In this document: piece after piece, positions 27,574-36,631 of the stretch
Position numbering within the stretch: the first letter of the stretch is position 1
Layout of the letters: the number at the start of each line of letters is the position of its first letter
DNA from: UMGS1933 sp045593405
GTDB taxonomy: Bacteria > Bacillota > Clostridia > TANB77 > CAG-508
DNA: 39,890 nt
Reading direction: 5' to 3'
Assembly: GCA_045593405.1 (NCBI GenBank)
Contig: JAZNWN010000002.1
Coordinates: 1-39,890 of the forward strand
The notes under the pieces: model-generated
The model's database searches: none
Told to the model about the DNA's origin: nothing
The model's input: the letters and a program-made list of their open reading frames with translations, nothing else
Program-made: the position numbers and the translations under genes

Positions 27574-28581
27574 ATGGGAAAACATGCAGAAACAAAAGAA
27601 AATAAAACGAAAAAAAGGAAAAAGAAAAAACATTTTGGAAGAAAGCTTTTTTTTATAGTACTAATTATTTGTGCTATTGCAGGAATAAATTTTGCTAAGA
27701 AAATAAATGATTTAGATGGAAATTGGATTGCAGCATTACTTGGGCACAATAAAAAAACATTAGAAAATTTGAATACATTACAAATTTTAGTTATGGGAGA
27801 AAGTACAGGTATGTCTGATACAATAATAGCTTGTTCGTATAATCCAAAAACACAAAAAGCATCAATGCTTTCAATTCCAAGAGATACATATGTTACAAAT
27901 GGAAATTATAAATATTCATCACAGAATAAAATAAATTCATTATATTCAAGCGGAGAAACTCCAGAAAAGACTTTAAATGCAGTAAATGAATTAACAGGTT
28001 TAGATATGAAATATTATATTTTAGTAGATACAGAGGCACTAATTAAACTTGTAGATTTGATAGGTGGAGTAGAGTTTGATGTTCCAATTAATATGGATTA
28101 TGATGACCCATCACAGGATTTATATATACATCTACAAAAAGGATACCAAAAGTTGACTGGGGAACAAGCAGAACAAGTAGTAAGATTTAGGCACAATAAT
28201 AATGGAAGTTCTTATCCTGCAGAATATGGAAATGAAGACTATGGAAGGATGAAGACACAAAGAAATTTAATTATAGCTGTAGCAAAGCAAACTATTAAGT
28301 TGAAAAATGTAACAGAGATAAGAAATATGATTAATATTATGAAGGAAGACGTAAAGACGAATATAGATTTTAACATATTAATAGATTATATACCATATGC
28401 AATTGGTATGAATTTGGATACTATTCAAACAGCACAATTACCAGGGGAATCTGAACAGAAATATGGGGGATGGTTCTACTTCCATGATGAAGAAGAGACT
28501 CTAGAATTAGTGGATGAATTATTTAATGAGAATCCAATAGTAGAGGGAAATGTAGTAGAAACAAATAATGTAATTGAATAA
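27574..28581 (+). CDS. LytR-CpsA-Psr (LCP) family cell-wall glycopolymer transferase
   Basis: 335 residues. A Lys-rich cytoplasmic start and one membrane segment (about 25-45) precede an LCP domain (about 70-290): LQILVMGESTGMSDTIIA, LSIPRDTYVT, NELTGLDMKYYILVD, LVDLIGGVEFDVP, and LTGEQAEQVVRFRHNN. The arginines and aspartates expected to bind the polyprenyl pyrophosphate are there (IPRDTYV, VRFRH). It attaches wall polymers to peptidoglycan outside the cell. ATG follows GGAGGGGG. Confidence 0.95.
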   Translation: MGKHAETKENKTKKRKKKKHFGRKLFFIVLIICAIAGINFAKKINDLDGNWIAALLGHNKKTLENLNTLQILVMGESTGMSDTIIACSYNPKTQKASMLSIPRDTYVTNGNYKYSSQNKINSLYSSGETPEKTLNAVNELTGLDMKYYILVDTEALIKLVDLIGGVEFDVPINMDYDDPSQDLYIHLQKGYQKLTGEQAEQVVRFRHNNNGSSYPAEYGNEDYGRMKTQRNLIIAVAKQTIKLKNVTEIRNMINIMKEDVKTNIDFNILIDYIPYAIGMNLDTIQTAQLPGESEQKYGGWFYFHDEEETLELVDELFNENPIVEGNVVETNNVIE

Positions 28582-28587
28582 AAAATA

Positions 28588-28609
28588 AGGGCTGGTTTTA
28601 ACCAGCCTG
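28588..28609. repeat. Short palindrome GGGCTGGTT
   Basis: AGGGCTGGTTTTAACCAGCCTG just after the LCP stop; related to 13893-13912. A short T-run (GTTTTAA) follows, so it could act as a weak terminator between the convergent genes. Confidence 0.6.
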
Positions 28610-28628
28610 TTTTAATGAAATTTAACAT

Positions 28629-29876
28629 TTAGAATCGTTTAATCATAGTAATCCTTTTTTTCTTTAAGTTAGATTTTCTTATTTTAAGTACTACTAATAA
28701 TATAAACATAACTATAAAAAATAAAATAAACTTTAAAAATAAATATGATGATTTTACATCGTTTTCTGCTATAAGATTTGCAGAATATTTTATTCCATTT
28801 AAGGTATATGTAACACTTCCCATAACTGTATCTTTAGCAATTGGAGCCTTTAGGTTATCATTTATTTTTATTTCTGACTTAATAGTAGAAACATCTAAAT
28901 TATTATTTACAGTAATCAAGATGTCATTATCTAATATTAAATTTAATTTCTTTGTATCTTTAGTCGCCCCTTTTATCGAAATAGTTTCAACTGAATTACC
29001 TTTAGAAGCAAATTTTTTTAAAGAAAAATTATTAAATCCATAATCTAATAACATTTTAGTTTCTAAATATCTATTATCAGAAGTACTACTATTTAATAAA
29101 ACAGTAATTAATTCTAAACCATCTTTAGAAGCATATCCAATTAAACAATGGCCAGCAGGTGTTGTAAAACCTGTTTTTAAACCAAGTGCATATCTATAAT
29201 AATTTTTACTACCTGAAAGAATCAACTCATTTGTAGTAGAGTATATCCTGTTATCTGAAGTATATAAATCAGTTGAAGGTAATTTAAAATATGTTTTTTT
29301 GAAAAGATTTTTTAATTCATCAAATTCTAAAGAATAGTTTCCAATTAGAGCTAAGTCGTATGCAGTTGAATAATGATTTTCATGATGAACACCATTTGGA
29401 TTCACAAAATTACTGTTAGTGCATCCAATCTTTACAGCAGTTTCATTCATTAATTTACAAAAATCCTCTACTGAACCACTAACATGTTCTGCTAAAACTA
29501 AAGCAGCATCATTTGCAGAAGAAACTATTAAAATATTTAAAAGTTCTTGAACAGAAAAAGATTCACCTGCTTTTAAATTTGCTGTAATATAACCATATTC
29601 AACACTATCAATAGCAGTTTGACTAACCGTTATCATATCTTCTAAATTGCAATGTTCCATTACAACGATAGCTGTTAAAACTTTTGTAGTACTTGCTGGA
29701 TACATTTTGTCTTGGCTATTTCTCTCATATAATATTTGTCCTGAAGATGCATCATATAAAATTGCTGCAGCAGAGTTTAATGAAAAATCTGGTTCTTCTG
29801 TTGCAAATGCTTTTGGAACAAAAAACATAAAAACGATAAGAAATATAAATAATAATTTATAATAAACTTTTTTCAT
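28629..29876 (-). CDS. D-alanyl-D-alanine carboxypeptidase (PBP5/DacF type)
   Basis: 415 residues. A hydrophobic signal segment (about 8-25, ending near AFATEEP) leads to the penicillin-binding fold: Ser62-x-x-Lys65 in YPASTTKVLTA, Ser120-x-Asn122 in SSANDAAL and Lys234-Thr-Gly in LKTGFTTP. A beta-sandwich domain and one C-terminal membrane helix (about 378-398) follow, with a basic tail. It trims the terminal D-Ala from peptidoglycan peptides. Divergent from comEA. Confidence 0.96.
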   Translation of the reverse strand: MKKVYYKLLFIFLIVFMFFVPKAFATEEPDFSLNSAAAILYDASSGQILYERNSQDKMYPASTTKVLTAIVVMEHCNLEDMITVSQTAIDSVEYGYITANLKAGESFSVQELLNILIVSSANDAALVLAEHVSGSVEDFCKLMNETAVKIGCTNSNFVNPNGVHHENHYSTAYDLALIGNYSLEFDELKNLFKKTYFKLPSTDLYTSDNRIYSTTNELILSGSKNYYRYALGLKTGFTTPAGHCLIGYASKDGLELITVLLNSSTSDNRYLETKMLLDYGFNNFSLKKFASKGNSVETISIKGATKDTKKLNLILDNDILITVNNNLDVSTIKSEIKINDNLKAPIAKDTVMGSVTYTLNGIKYSANLIAENDVKSSYLFLKFILFFIVMFILLVVLKIRKSNLKKKRITMIKRF

Positions 29877-29941
29877 TATTAAATCACCAATATAAATATA
29901 TATTAAAAATGTAAAAAAAACAATAAAAATAAGGAGGAAAC

Positions 29942-30545
29942 ATGAAAAATTTTAGAAAAACAATTTTTTTGACATTAATTGTCTTAATTATACTAATGTG
30001 TTTAATTTATAATTATATAAACAATAATTCTGATGAGGTAATAGAAGAAGATGTATATGTAAATACAAATGAGAAATTTGCCCTAGAAAAAAATAAAATA
30101 ATAATACATATTATAGGTGAAGTAAAATTTCCAGGCATTATAAAAATTGATGAAGGTTCCAGATTAGCTGATGCAATAGAAGCAGCAGGAGGAGCTACAG
30201 AGAATGCAGATGTAAACAAAATAAATTTAGCATATATTGTACAAGATGGGCAAAAAATAAAGATACCAAATGTGAATAGTGTGGATACAAGTGACTATAT
30301 AACTAAAGAAATTGGAGAAAATATTATAATAGAAGATATTACTTTAAATACAACATTAGTAAATATAAATACAGCTACTCGGAACAGAACTTGAAACATT
30401 AACAGGAATTGGACCATCAACAGCACTTAAAATAATAAAATATAGAGAAGAATTTGGAAAATTTAAAACGATTGAGGAAATAAAAAATGTTCCAGGAATA
30501 GGAGAGTCAAAATTTGAAGCAATAAAAAATGAAATATGTGTGTAG
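29942..30545 (+). CDS. comEA: ComEA-like DNA-binding competence protein, needs one +1 shift at CGG
   Basis: With the shift, 200 residues: one membrane segment (about 7-25), a SLBB domain (about 55-110: IIIHIIGEVKFPG, SRLADAIEAAGGAT, GQKIKIPN) and a helix-hairpin-helix domain at the C-terminus. Zero frame reads NINTAT then CGG 30380-30382 and stops three codons on. Skipping C30380 gives NINTAT-G-TELETLTGIGPSTALKI, aligning without gap to the family pattern, then VPGIGESKFEAI (second hairpin), to TAG 30543. ComEA binds incoming DNA outside the membrane for uptake through ComEC. 604 nt minus one is a multiple of three. RBS AAGGAGG. A MITE begins 6 bp after the stop. Confidence 0.9.
30380..30383 (+). 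other. Recoding site CGGA (comEA)
   Basis: ACT CGG AAC in the 29942 frame (438 nt from the start). Skipping the C gives ACT GGA ACA GAA, restoring the helix-hairpin-helix domain. Confidence 0.88.
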
Positions 30546-30551
30546 CAAATT

Positions 30552-30726
30552 AAATAATAATTTGTGGGGTAAAAACCTATGGCGTAATTTGTAGGGGCGG
30601 AGTTCCATCTCCGCCCGCTCAAAAAAATTATTGATTTACGGGCAGGGGTGGAACCCTGCCCCTACATTTTTATAATATATTTTCCAAATACAAAATCCCA
30701 AACACAAAACACACAAATTATTATTT
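30552..30726. repeat. MITE-like repeat, family A copy 2
   Basis: About 175 bp with the best-preserved ends: AAATAATAATTTGTG and CACAAATTATTATTT, a perfect 15-bp terminal inverted repeat. Each end is joined to a T/A, so a TA target is possible. Interior as in copy 1 with a few differences. It lies 6 bp after comEA and fills the 251-bp gap to the next gene except for a promoter. Confidence 0.88.
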
Positions 30727-30732
30727 ATATTA

Positions 30733-30761
30733 TTGCTTTAAATACATAAACTTGTTATAAT
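30733..30761 (+). promoter_or_regulatory. Promoter of the YihY-like gene
   Basis: TTGCTT, 17 nt, TATAAT with TGT before the -10, about 35 nt before ATG 30797. It begins 6 bp beyond the end of the MITE. Confidence 0.65.
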
Positions 30762-30796
30762 GTGAAAAAATAAAATTAATTTGAAAGGAGAGTATA

Positions 30797-31612
30797 ATGC
30801 GAATATTTGCAAAAGTAAATAATGTCTTAAAACAATTAGAAAAGCATCATGTAAATGAATATGCTATACAATGTGCATATTATATAATACTTTCGTTTAT
30901 ACCATTTTTAATTTTATTGTTCTCACTTATACAATTTACTAGCATTGGTAAGGAAACGATATTTTTTTGGGTAAAAGATATATTTCCAGGTAATATTAGT
31001 GAATTTGTAGAAGGAATAATAAAAGAAGCTTCTTTTAAATCAATTGGAACATTATCAATATCAATTATATTTACTTTATGGTCTGCAGGAAAAGGTTTTT
31101 TTGCACTATGCAAAGGTTTTGACTCCATATATGAAACACCAAAAGAATATAATTATTGGTTCTTAAAACTTAAATCTATGATTTATATAATTTTATTTAT
31201 TGTAATGATAGTTGTGGCATTATTAGTAGTTACTTTTGGAGGAACAATTGTAGATTTCTTACAAAATAAATATATGGGATTAAGTACAACAATAAACATT
31301 ATTTTAAATTTAAGAATAATTTGGCAAGTTTTAATATTGTTTGGAGTATTTCTACTGATGTATAGATTTGTGCCAAATCATAAAGTAAAATTAAAAACAC
31401 AGATACCAGGAGCAGTATTTGCAGCTGTTGGTTGGTATATATTATCTTTTGCATTTTCAGTATACTTAGATGTATTTAAAAACTTTTCTGTAATATATGG
31501 AAGTTTAACATCAATAATGCTTTTAATGATATGGGTATATTGGAGTATGTATATTTTATTATTAGGTGCAGAGATAAACAATTTAATAGAGAAAAACAAA
31601 AAAAGTAGCTGA
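30797..31612 (+). CDS. YihY/BrkB-family inner membrane protein
   Basis: 271 residues with about six predicted membrane segments. QCAYYIILSFIPFLILLFSLIQF near the N-terminus, FTLWSAGKGFFALCKGFDSIYETP, and the end LTSIMLLMIWVYWSMYILLLGAEIN are typical of the YihY/BrkB group. Family function is not settled. AAAGGAG precedes the ATG. TGA lies inside the terminator stem. Confidence 0.93.
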   Translation: MRIFAKVNNVLKQLEKHHVNEYAIQCAYYIILSFIPFLILLFSLIQFTSIGKETIFFWVKDIFPGNISEFVEGIIKEASFKSIGTLSISIIFTLWSAGKGFFALCKGFDSIYETPKEYNYWFLKLKSMIYIILFIVMIVVALLVVTFGGTIVDFLQNKYMGLSTTINIILNLRIIWQVLILFGVFLLMYRFVPNHKVKLKTQIPGAVFAAVGWYILSFAFSVYLDVFKNFSVIYGSLTSIMLLMIWVYWSMYILLLGAEINNLIEKNKKSS

Positions 31613-31635
31613 AGTAAGCTACTTTTTTGTTTTTA
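31599..31635 (+). terminator. Terminator of the YihY-like gene
   Basis: AAAAAAGTAGCT GAAGTA AGCTACTTTTTT followed by GTTTTT; the stop codon TGA is within the loop start. Confidence 0.9.
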
Positions 31636-31770
31636 TATTTGGTGTTTTGTATTTTGAATTTGGATAATTTTTTGCAAATAATGTAGGAAAGAAGAACGTA
31701 TTTTCATAAAAAACGAAATAATAAAAATGGGCAAACATTGTTTACCCATATAAAAATTCAAATATAAATT

Positions 31771-34437
31771 CTATGTTTTATTTTTCCCAAATCTTCTTTG
31801 AAAGAATTTTATAATTTCTGTTCCAGGTAGTACGGAAAATGCTAAACCAAAGGCAATTAAGAATTCTTTAAAACTAATAGCTGTAAAGTTAAATAAATTT
31901 GTAAAGAATGGGATGTATATTACACCAACAGTTAAAAGTGATGCTATAACAAATGCACCTACTAACCACCAGTTAGTTGATTTTAATTTAAAAAGTGATT
32001 CTTTTTGTGAACGCATACATATTGCATGGAAGACCTGAACAAAGTTTGCTGTTAAGAATGCCATAGACATACCATCTAATGAATCAACACCAAGCTTTAT
32101 AGAACCTGTTTCTATATATTCACCTATAAAGTAAGAAACAACTATAAGGAATGCCATAAATAATCCTCTTAAAGCAATATCTATGCCTGTTCCATTTGCA
32201 AATAAGCTTTCATTTGAATTTCTAGGTTTTCTTTTCATTAAATCTCCTTCAGCTTTTTCCATTCCTAAAGCTAATCCAGGAGTACTATCTGTAACCATGT
32301 TTATCCAAAGTAAGTGTGCAGGGGTAAGCATTGTTACTCCAAGTAATGAAGATGTAAATATTGCAACAACTTCCGCCATATTTGTTGAAAGTTGAAATTG
32401 TAACACTTTTCTAACATTATCATAAATTTTTCTACCTTCTTCAACTGCATTAACAATAGTTGCAAAATTATCATCTGCTAGAACCATATCTGAAGCACCT
32501 TTTGTTACATCTGTTCCGGTGATTCCCATACTAATTCCTATATCAGCTGCTTTAATTGAAGGAGCATCATTTACACCATCTCCTGTCATTGCTGTAACAA
32601 TTCCTTGAGCTCTAAATGCTTTAACAATTCTTGTTTTATGTTCTGGTTGAACACGAGCAAAAACAGAACATCTATTTACAACATTAATAAGTTCTTCATC
32701 TGAAATTTCTTCTAATTCTGCACCAGTCATTGCTTCAGATGCATCTTTAATAATTCCTAAATCCTTACCTATTGCAACAGCAGTGTCTTTATGGTCACCA
32801 GTAATCATAACAGGTCTAACACCAGCAGTTCTACATTGTTTGATTGCATCATAAACTTCTGGTCTACAAGGATCTATCATACCTACAAAGCCAATAAAAA
32901 TTAAATCATTTTCTAGATTTTCTGCACTAAAATCAGTTGGTTTTTCATTAAATTCTCTATAAGCTGCACCAAGAACTCTAAGAGCTCTATCAGCAAATTC
33001 TTTAGAATGATTACTAATTTCCTTACGTATTTCATCTGTTAAAGGTACAACATTTCCATCTCTTAAAATTCCAGTACAATGGCTTAAAAGAATTTCACAA
33101 GCACCTTTTGTATAACCTATAATTTTACCATTTTCATCATGAACTGTAGACATCATTTTTCTATTAGAATCAAATGGAGCTTCTCCAATACGAGGACTTA
33201 TTTCTTTTAACTCATATTTTGGTAAGTTTTCAGCAAAAGCAAAATTTACTAAAGCAACTTCAGTTGGTTCTCCAGATGCTTCTTTTTCATCTGGGTTGAT
33301 TTCTGCATCAGAGCAAAGAGCCATAGCTTTTGCAAGTAGTTTTTTATCTGTGCCATAAGTATCTACAACAGTCATTTTGTTTTGAGTTAATGTACCAGTT
33401 TTATCTGAACAGATTACTTGGGTACACCCTAAAGTTTCAACTGCTGTAAGCTTTCTAACAAGAGCCTGCCTCTTAGACATTGATGTTACACCAATTGAAA
33501 GAATAATTGTAATTACAGCAGGTAGCCCTTCTGGAATAGCTGCAACAGCAAGAGCAATTGCGACCAAGAAGGTATCTAAAACAACATCTCCTGCAAAAGA
33601 TCCATTTCTAATTAAAGTAAATATAAATACGAATGCACTTATTCCAAGAACAAGTTTTGTAAGTGTTCTAGAAAGTTCTGATATTTTTTGTTGAAGTGGA
33701 GTTGTTTTATCATCAGTTTGGGCTAAAGCATCAGCGATTTTACCCATTTCTGTATTCATACCAGTACCAACAACTACAGCCTTACCACGACCATATACAA
33801 TTGTACTTCCAGAGTATAGCATGTTAGTTCTATCTCCTAAAGGAACTTCTTTTGAAGATTCACTAAGCATTAGGATTTCTGTTATTTTGTTTACTGGGAC
33901 AGATTCACCAGTGATAGCCGCTTCTTCAACTTTCATACTATGACTTTCTAAAATTCTACAGTCAGCTGGAATAGCATCTCCTGCTTCAAGAATAATAACA
34001 TCTCCAACAACTAAATCTTCACTCTTGACTATTTGAATTTGACCATCTCTAATTACTTTTGAAGTAGCCTTAGTCATTTCCATAAGAGCGGAAATAGCAT
34101 TTTCTGCTTTGCTTTCCTGAACAACACTTAAAATAGTATTTAAGATAACAACAAAAAGAATAATAAATAAATCAGCATATGATTCATTAGCTCCTGTAAC
34201 TAAATTACTATAAACAGTAGTTCCTGCTGAAATAAAGGCAGCAACTAGAAGCATAATAATCATAGGGTCGGCTAAAGATTTAATAAATTTTTTAAGTAAG
34301 CTATCTTTTGGAGGCTCTTGTAACTTGTTTTTTCCATTAGCCTCAAGCCTCTTTTTGGCTTCTACTGAGGTTAAACCATTTTCATTTGAATCTACTTCGT
34401 TTAGAACCTCATTAGAATTTTTCAAATAGAATTGCAT
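31771..34437 (-). CDS. P-type cation ATPase (Ca2+-ATPase-like), probably Mn2+ regulated
   Basis: 888 residues from the ATG at 34437, which follows AAAGGAG; a longer open frame to 34503 would run into the riboswitch. Type IIA pump: the actuator TGESVPV, membrane AIPEGLPAVITI (Ca-site Glu), the phosphorylated Asp in CSDKTGTLTQNKM, nucleotide-site KGACEIL, hinge MTGDGVNDAPSIKAADIGI, and LLWINMVTDSTPGLALGM with a membrane Asp; STNMAEVVAIF supplies Asn and Glu of site I. By sequence it is a SERCA/PMR1-like Ca2+ pump, but the yybP-ykoY riboswitch points to Mn2+ export as its job or part of it. Confidence 0.95.
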   Translation of the reverse strand: MQFYLKNSNEVLNEVDSNENGLTSVEAKKRLEANGKNKLQEPPKDSLLKKFIKSLADPMIIMLLVAAFISAGTTVYSNLVTGANESYADLFIILFVVILNTILSVVQESKAENAISALMEMTKATSKVIRDGQIQIVKSEDLVVGDVIILEAGDAIPADCRILESHSMKVEEAAITGESVPVNKITEILMLSESSKEVPLGDRTNMLYSGSTIVYGRGKAVVVGTGMNTEMGKIADALAQTDDKTTPLQQKISELSRTLTKLVLGISAFVFIFTLIRNGSFAGDVVLDTFLVAIALAVAAIPEGLPAVITIILSIGVTSMSKRQALVRKLTAVETLGCTQVICSDKTGTLTQNKMTVVDTYGTDKKLLAKAMALCSDAEINPDEKEASGEPTEVALVNFAFAENLPKYELKEISPRIGEAPFDSNRKMMSTVHDENGKIIGYTKGACEILLSHCTGILRDGNVVPLTDEIRKEISNHSKEFADRALRVLGAAYREFNEKPTDFSAENLENDLIFIGFVGMIDPCRPEVYDAIKQCRTAGVRPVMITGDHKDTAVAIGKDLGIIKDASEAMTGAELEEISDEELINVVNRCSVFARVQPEHKTRIVKAFRAQGIVTAMTGDGVNDAPSIKAADIGISMGITGTDVTKGASDMVLADDNFATIVNAVEEGRKIYDNVRKVLQFQLSTNMAEVVAIFTSSLLGVTMLTPAHLLWINMVTDSTPGLALGMEKAEGDLMKRKPRNSNESLFANGTGIDIALRGLFMAFLIVVSYFIGEYIETGSIKLGVDSLDGMSMAFLTANFVQVFHAICMRSQKESLFKLKSTNWWLVGAFVIASLLTVGVIYIPFFTNLFNFTAISFKEFLIAFGLAFSVLPGTEIIKFFQRRFGKNKT

Positions 34438-34470
34438 AGAATTTCTCCTTTCATATATAAATAGGAATAG

Positions 34471-34513
34471 AAAAAGACTTTTATTGCAGCAAAATAATAG
34501 CAATAAAAGTCTT
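34471..34513 (-). terminator. Riboswitch-controlled terminator
   Basis: AAGACTTTTATTGC / GCAATAAAAGTCTT followed by TTTTC on the minus strand. Its 5' half overlaps the closing strand of the aptamer (AAGACTTTT), so forming the aptamer removes the terminator. Confidence 0.88.
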
Positions 34514-34606
34514 GTTACCTCTTAAACTAAAGTATGTAATCCAGCTTTTATGCGTGATGATGAATTACACTACATCTAAAAATAGATGCAAAACTACTCC
34601 CTTTTA
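34505..34606 (-). promoter_or_regulatory. yybP-ykoY (Mn2+) riboswitch
   Basis: On the minus strand the leader starts with AAAAGGGAGTAG and closes with ACAAGACTTTT, the conserved strands of yybP-ykoY RNAs, with TCATCATCACG and GCTGG stretches between. The downstream terminator competes with the closing helix, so metal binding should switch transcription on. Established knowledge: this class senses Mn2+. Identification is by eye, without a covariance model. Confidence 0.82.
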
Positions 34607-34615
34607 TTTTTCTAA

Positions 34616-34644
34616 ATTCTAACAAAAAAAATACGTAAAGTCAA
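34616..34644 (-). promoter_or_regulatory. Promoter of the riboswitch-ATPase transcript
   Basis: Minus strand TTGACT, 17 nt, TAGAAT. The predicted start of transcription is a few bases before the aptamer. Confidence 0.75.
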
Positions 34645-34744
34645 CATATATTTATGGAAAAATTTTCTTTACTTTTTCAGAAAAAAATTATAATATTGAA
34701 TAAGTAAATTGTTTAGGTAGATTATAATTATAGGAGGAATTAAA

Positions 34745-35002
34745 ATGAGATATAAATATAGAACACAAGGTACATGTTCAATGCAAATTGAGTTTGATAT
34801 TAACGCAGATGTAGTATCAAATGTTGTATTTAAGGGAGGATGCCCAGGAAACTTAACTGCAATTTCTAAAGTTGTAGAGGGGAAAACAGTAAACCAAATA
34901 GAAGAATGGTTTAAAGATATAAAATGTGGAAAGAGACCAACATCATGTACTGCTCAGCTTGCTAAAGCTGTAAGACAGGCATATGAGGAGAACAAATTAT
35001 AG
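34745..35002 (+). CDS. TSCPD-domain protein (TIGR03905 type)
   Basis: 85 residues, the usual length of this small family. GTCSMQIEFDINADVV at the start, GGCPGNLTAISKVVEGK with a cysteine, and the TSCTAQLAKAV motif (TSCPDQLA in most relatives) near the end. The fold is related to the C-terminal part of class II ribonucleotide reductases; function of the free protein is unknown. ATG follows ATAGGAGG. Confidence 0.92.
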   Translation: MRYKYRTQGTCSMQIEFDINADVVSNVVFKGGCPGNLTAISKVVEGKTVNQIEEWFKDIKCGKRPTSCTAQLAKAVRQAYEENKL

Positions 35003-35034
35003 TTTTTTTATTTGTGATTCAAATCATTTAGAAC

Positions 35035-35063
35035 TTGACAATTTTAGCCAAAAAATGTATAAT
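35035..35063 (+). promoter_or_regulatory. Strong promoter of the NlpC/P60 gene
   Basis: Consensus TTGACA, 17 nt, TATAAT, with 26 nt to the ATG. Confidence 0.8.
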
Positions 35064-35089
35064 ATCTCCTGAAAAAGGAGAGACTTTTT

Positions 35090-36406
35090 ATGAATAAATT
35101 AAAAAAAGTTAGTGTTTTAACAATTGCAGGTTTGGCAATTTTTGGAACAACAATATTTGCATCAACAGGAAAAGTTTATAACACAAGTCAAGGATTAGTT
35201 TTAAGAGGATCTGCTTCAAAATCAGGAGAACCACTTGCAACAATACCAAATGATGCAGAAGTAGAAATTGTAGAAAAGTTAGATGAATGGTATAAAGTTA
35301 AAGTAGATGGAAGAGAAGGGTATTTATTTGCAGAATATGTAGAAGTTCAAGAGGAAACACAAGAAGAAAATCAACCTACAGAAGAACAACTTGAAAATAT
35401 TAACCCCAATACTACAAAAAGCGAAGCAAAAATATATATACTTCCATTAATTACATCTAGCACTATAGGAACGATACCAGCTAATACAGAGTTAAATATC
35501 ATAAAAACATTAAATAATTGGTCATATGTTTTATATGGGAATGTTACAGGATGGATAAGAATATATAATTATAATTCTGAAAGTATAGTTGCACCAGAAC
35601 CAGAGGTTACACCAGAAGCTACACCTGAAGAAAATACAGAACAGCAGCCACAAGACCCAGAAGAACAACCACAAACACCAGCGGAAAATACTGATTTAAG
35701 TTTCACAAAAGGATATATAAATGAATCTTCAGTAAATGTTAGAAAAGAGCCAACTACAGATTCAGAAATAGTTACAATCTTAATATTAAATACAGGGGTT
35801 ACAATTAGTGCTCAAACAGATGAGTGGTATAAAGTGACATATGGAGATTATACAGGATATATTTATAAGCCTTTAATCTCAGAAACTCCAACAGTATCAA
35901 ACAGAGGAAATGAAACAAGAGAGCCACAAGCTACAGAGGAAGAAACTCCGGTGGTAGAAAATAATCAAACAACATCTAATCCAAGTAAAAATGAGGAAGT
36001 AGAAAAACCAACTGTACCTAGTACAACCTCTGCAGGAGAAAAGATTGTTTCTTTTGCAAAACAATATTTAGGATATAAATATGTATATGGGGGAACAACA
36101 CCAAGTTCAGGATTTGACTGTTCAGGATTTGTGTATTATGTATATAAATCTTGTGGTTATAGTATAAGCCGTTCACTTGCAACTCAGGCAAACAGTGGAA
36201 CAGCAGTATCAAAATCTGAATTAAAAGCAGGGGATTTAATATTCTTTGATAATACATCAAATGGTTCACTAGGACATGTAGGAATATATATTGGAAATGG
36301 TACATTTATACATGCAGCAAATCCTAAAAGAGGAGTAGTAACAGATACAATAAACAGTGGATATTACAATACATATTACTATTCAGCAAGAAGAATAGCA
36401 AATTAA
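35090..36406 (+). CDS. Secreted SH3b x3 - NlpC/P60 peptidoglycan hydrolase
   Basis: 438 residues. A signal peptide (about 1-24, KKVSVLTIAGLAIFGTTIFAS) precedes three SH3b-like repeats (about 27-85, 105-160, 203-262), separated by Pro/Glu-rich linkers, the second repeat being diverged. The NlpC/P60 domain (about 320-438) has the triad Cys344 in GFDCSGF, His396 in GHVGIYIG and His408 in FIHAANP. It should cut D-Glu-diaminopimelate bonds in the wall. Strong promoter upstream, terminator 15 bp downstream. Confidence 0.96.
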   Translation: MNKLKKVSVLTIAGLAIFGTTIFASTGKVYNTSQGLVLRGSASKSGEPLATIPNDAEVEIVEKLDEWYKVKVDGREGYLFAEYVEVQEETQEENQPTEEQLENINPNTTKSEAKIYILPLITSSTIGTIPANTELNIIKTLNNWSYVLYGNVTGWIRIYNYNSESIVAPEPEVTPEATPEENTEQQPQDPEEQPQTPAENTDLSFTKGYINESSVNVRKEPTTDSEIVTILILNTGVTISAQTDEWYKVTYGDYTGYIYKPLISETPTVSNRGNETREPQATEEETPVVENNQTTSNPSKNEEVEKPTVPSTTSAGEKIVSFAKQYLGYKYVYGGTTPSSGFDCSGFVYYVYKSCGYSISRSLATQANSGTAVSKSELKAGDLIFFDNTSNGSLGHVGIYIGNGTFIHAANPKRGVVTDTINSGYYNTYYYSARRIAN

Positions 36407-36421
36407 ATTTAAATAAAATAG

Positions 36422-36456
36422 GGCAATACGTTAGTTAAATGTATTGTCTTTTTATT
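36422..36456 (+). terminator. Terminator of the NlpC/P60 gene
   Basis: GGCAATAC / GTATTGTC stem with an 11-nt loop followed by TTTTTATTT. Confidence 0.85.
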
Positions 36457-36482
36457 TATCTTATATACTGGAGTTAAAGTAG

Positions 36483-36588
36483 CCAAACGCAGTGGTTTGT
36501 TTTTATTTTTTGAGGCAATCCTGGGTGTGGAAATCACGAGAAGGTTGCCGAAAATAAATAAAAATGAACCACGACGAAATTTGGCGGA
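36483..36588 (+). repeat. Long hairpin element upstream of comEC
   Basis: Pairs in order: CCAAA/TTTGG, GTGGTT/AACCAC, TTTTTATTT/AAATAAAAA, GGCAATC/GGTTGCC, with a tip of about 22 nt (CTGGGTGTGG to CACGAGAA). The 3' arm and flank (36561-36590) recur with 3 mismatches in 30 at 36773-36802 inside comEC. It may be a mobile or RNA-forming element; class unknown. It fills most of the 225-bp gap before comEC. Confidence 0.6.
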
Positions 36589-36631
36589 TTTTTAAGTAGT
36601 ATTTTTAAAAAATATTAAGGAGGAGAAGAAA

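Noticed and set aside
34438..34503. N-terminal extension of the P-type ATPase
   Set aside because: It overlaps the terminator of the riboswitch, and ATG 34437 has an AAAGGAG site.
36564..36620. A small ORF (MNHDEIW...) over the hairpin, with a CGG shift of its own
   Set aside because: No ribosome site, it is only the hairpin 3' arm, and the shifted frame closes after about ten codons.
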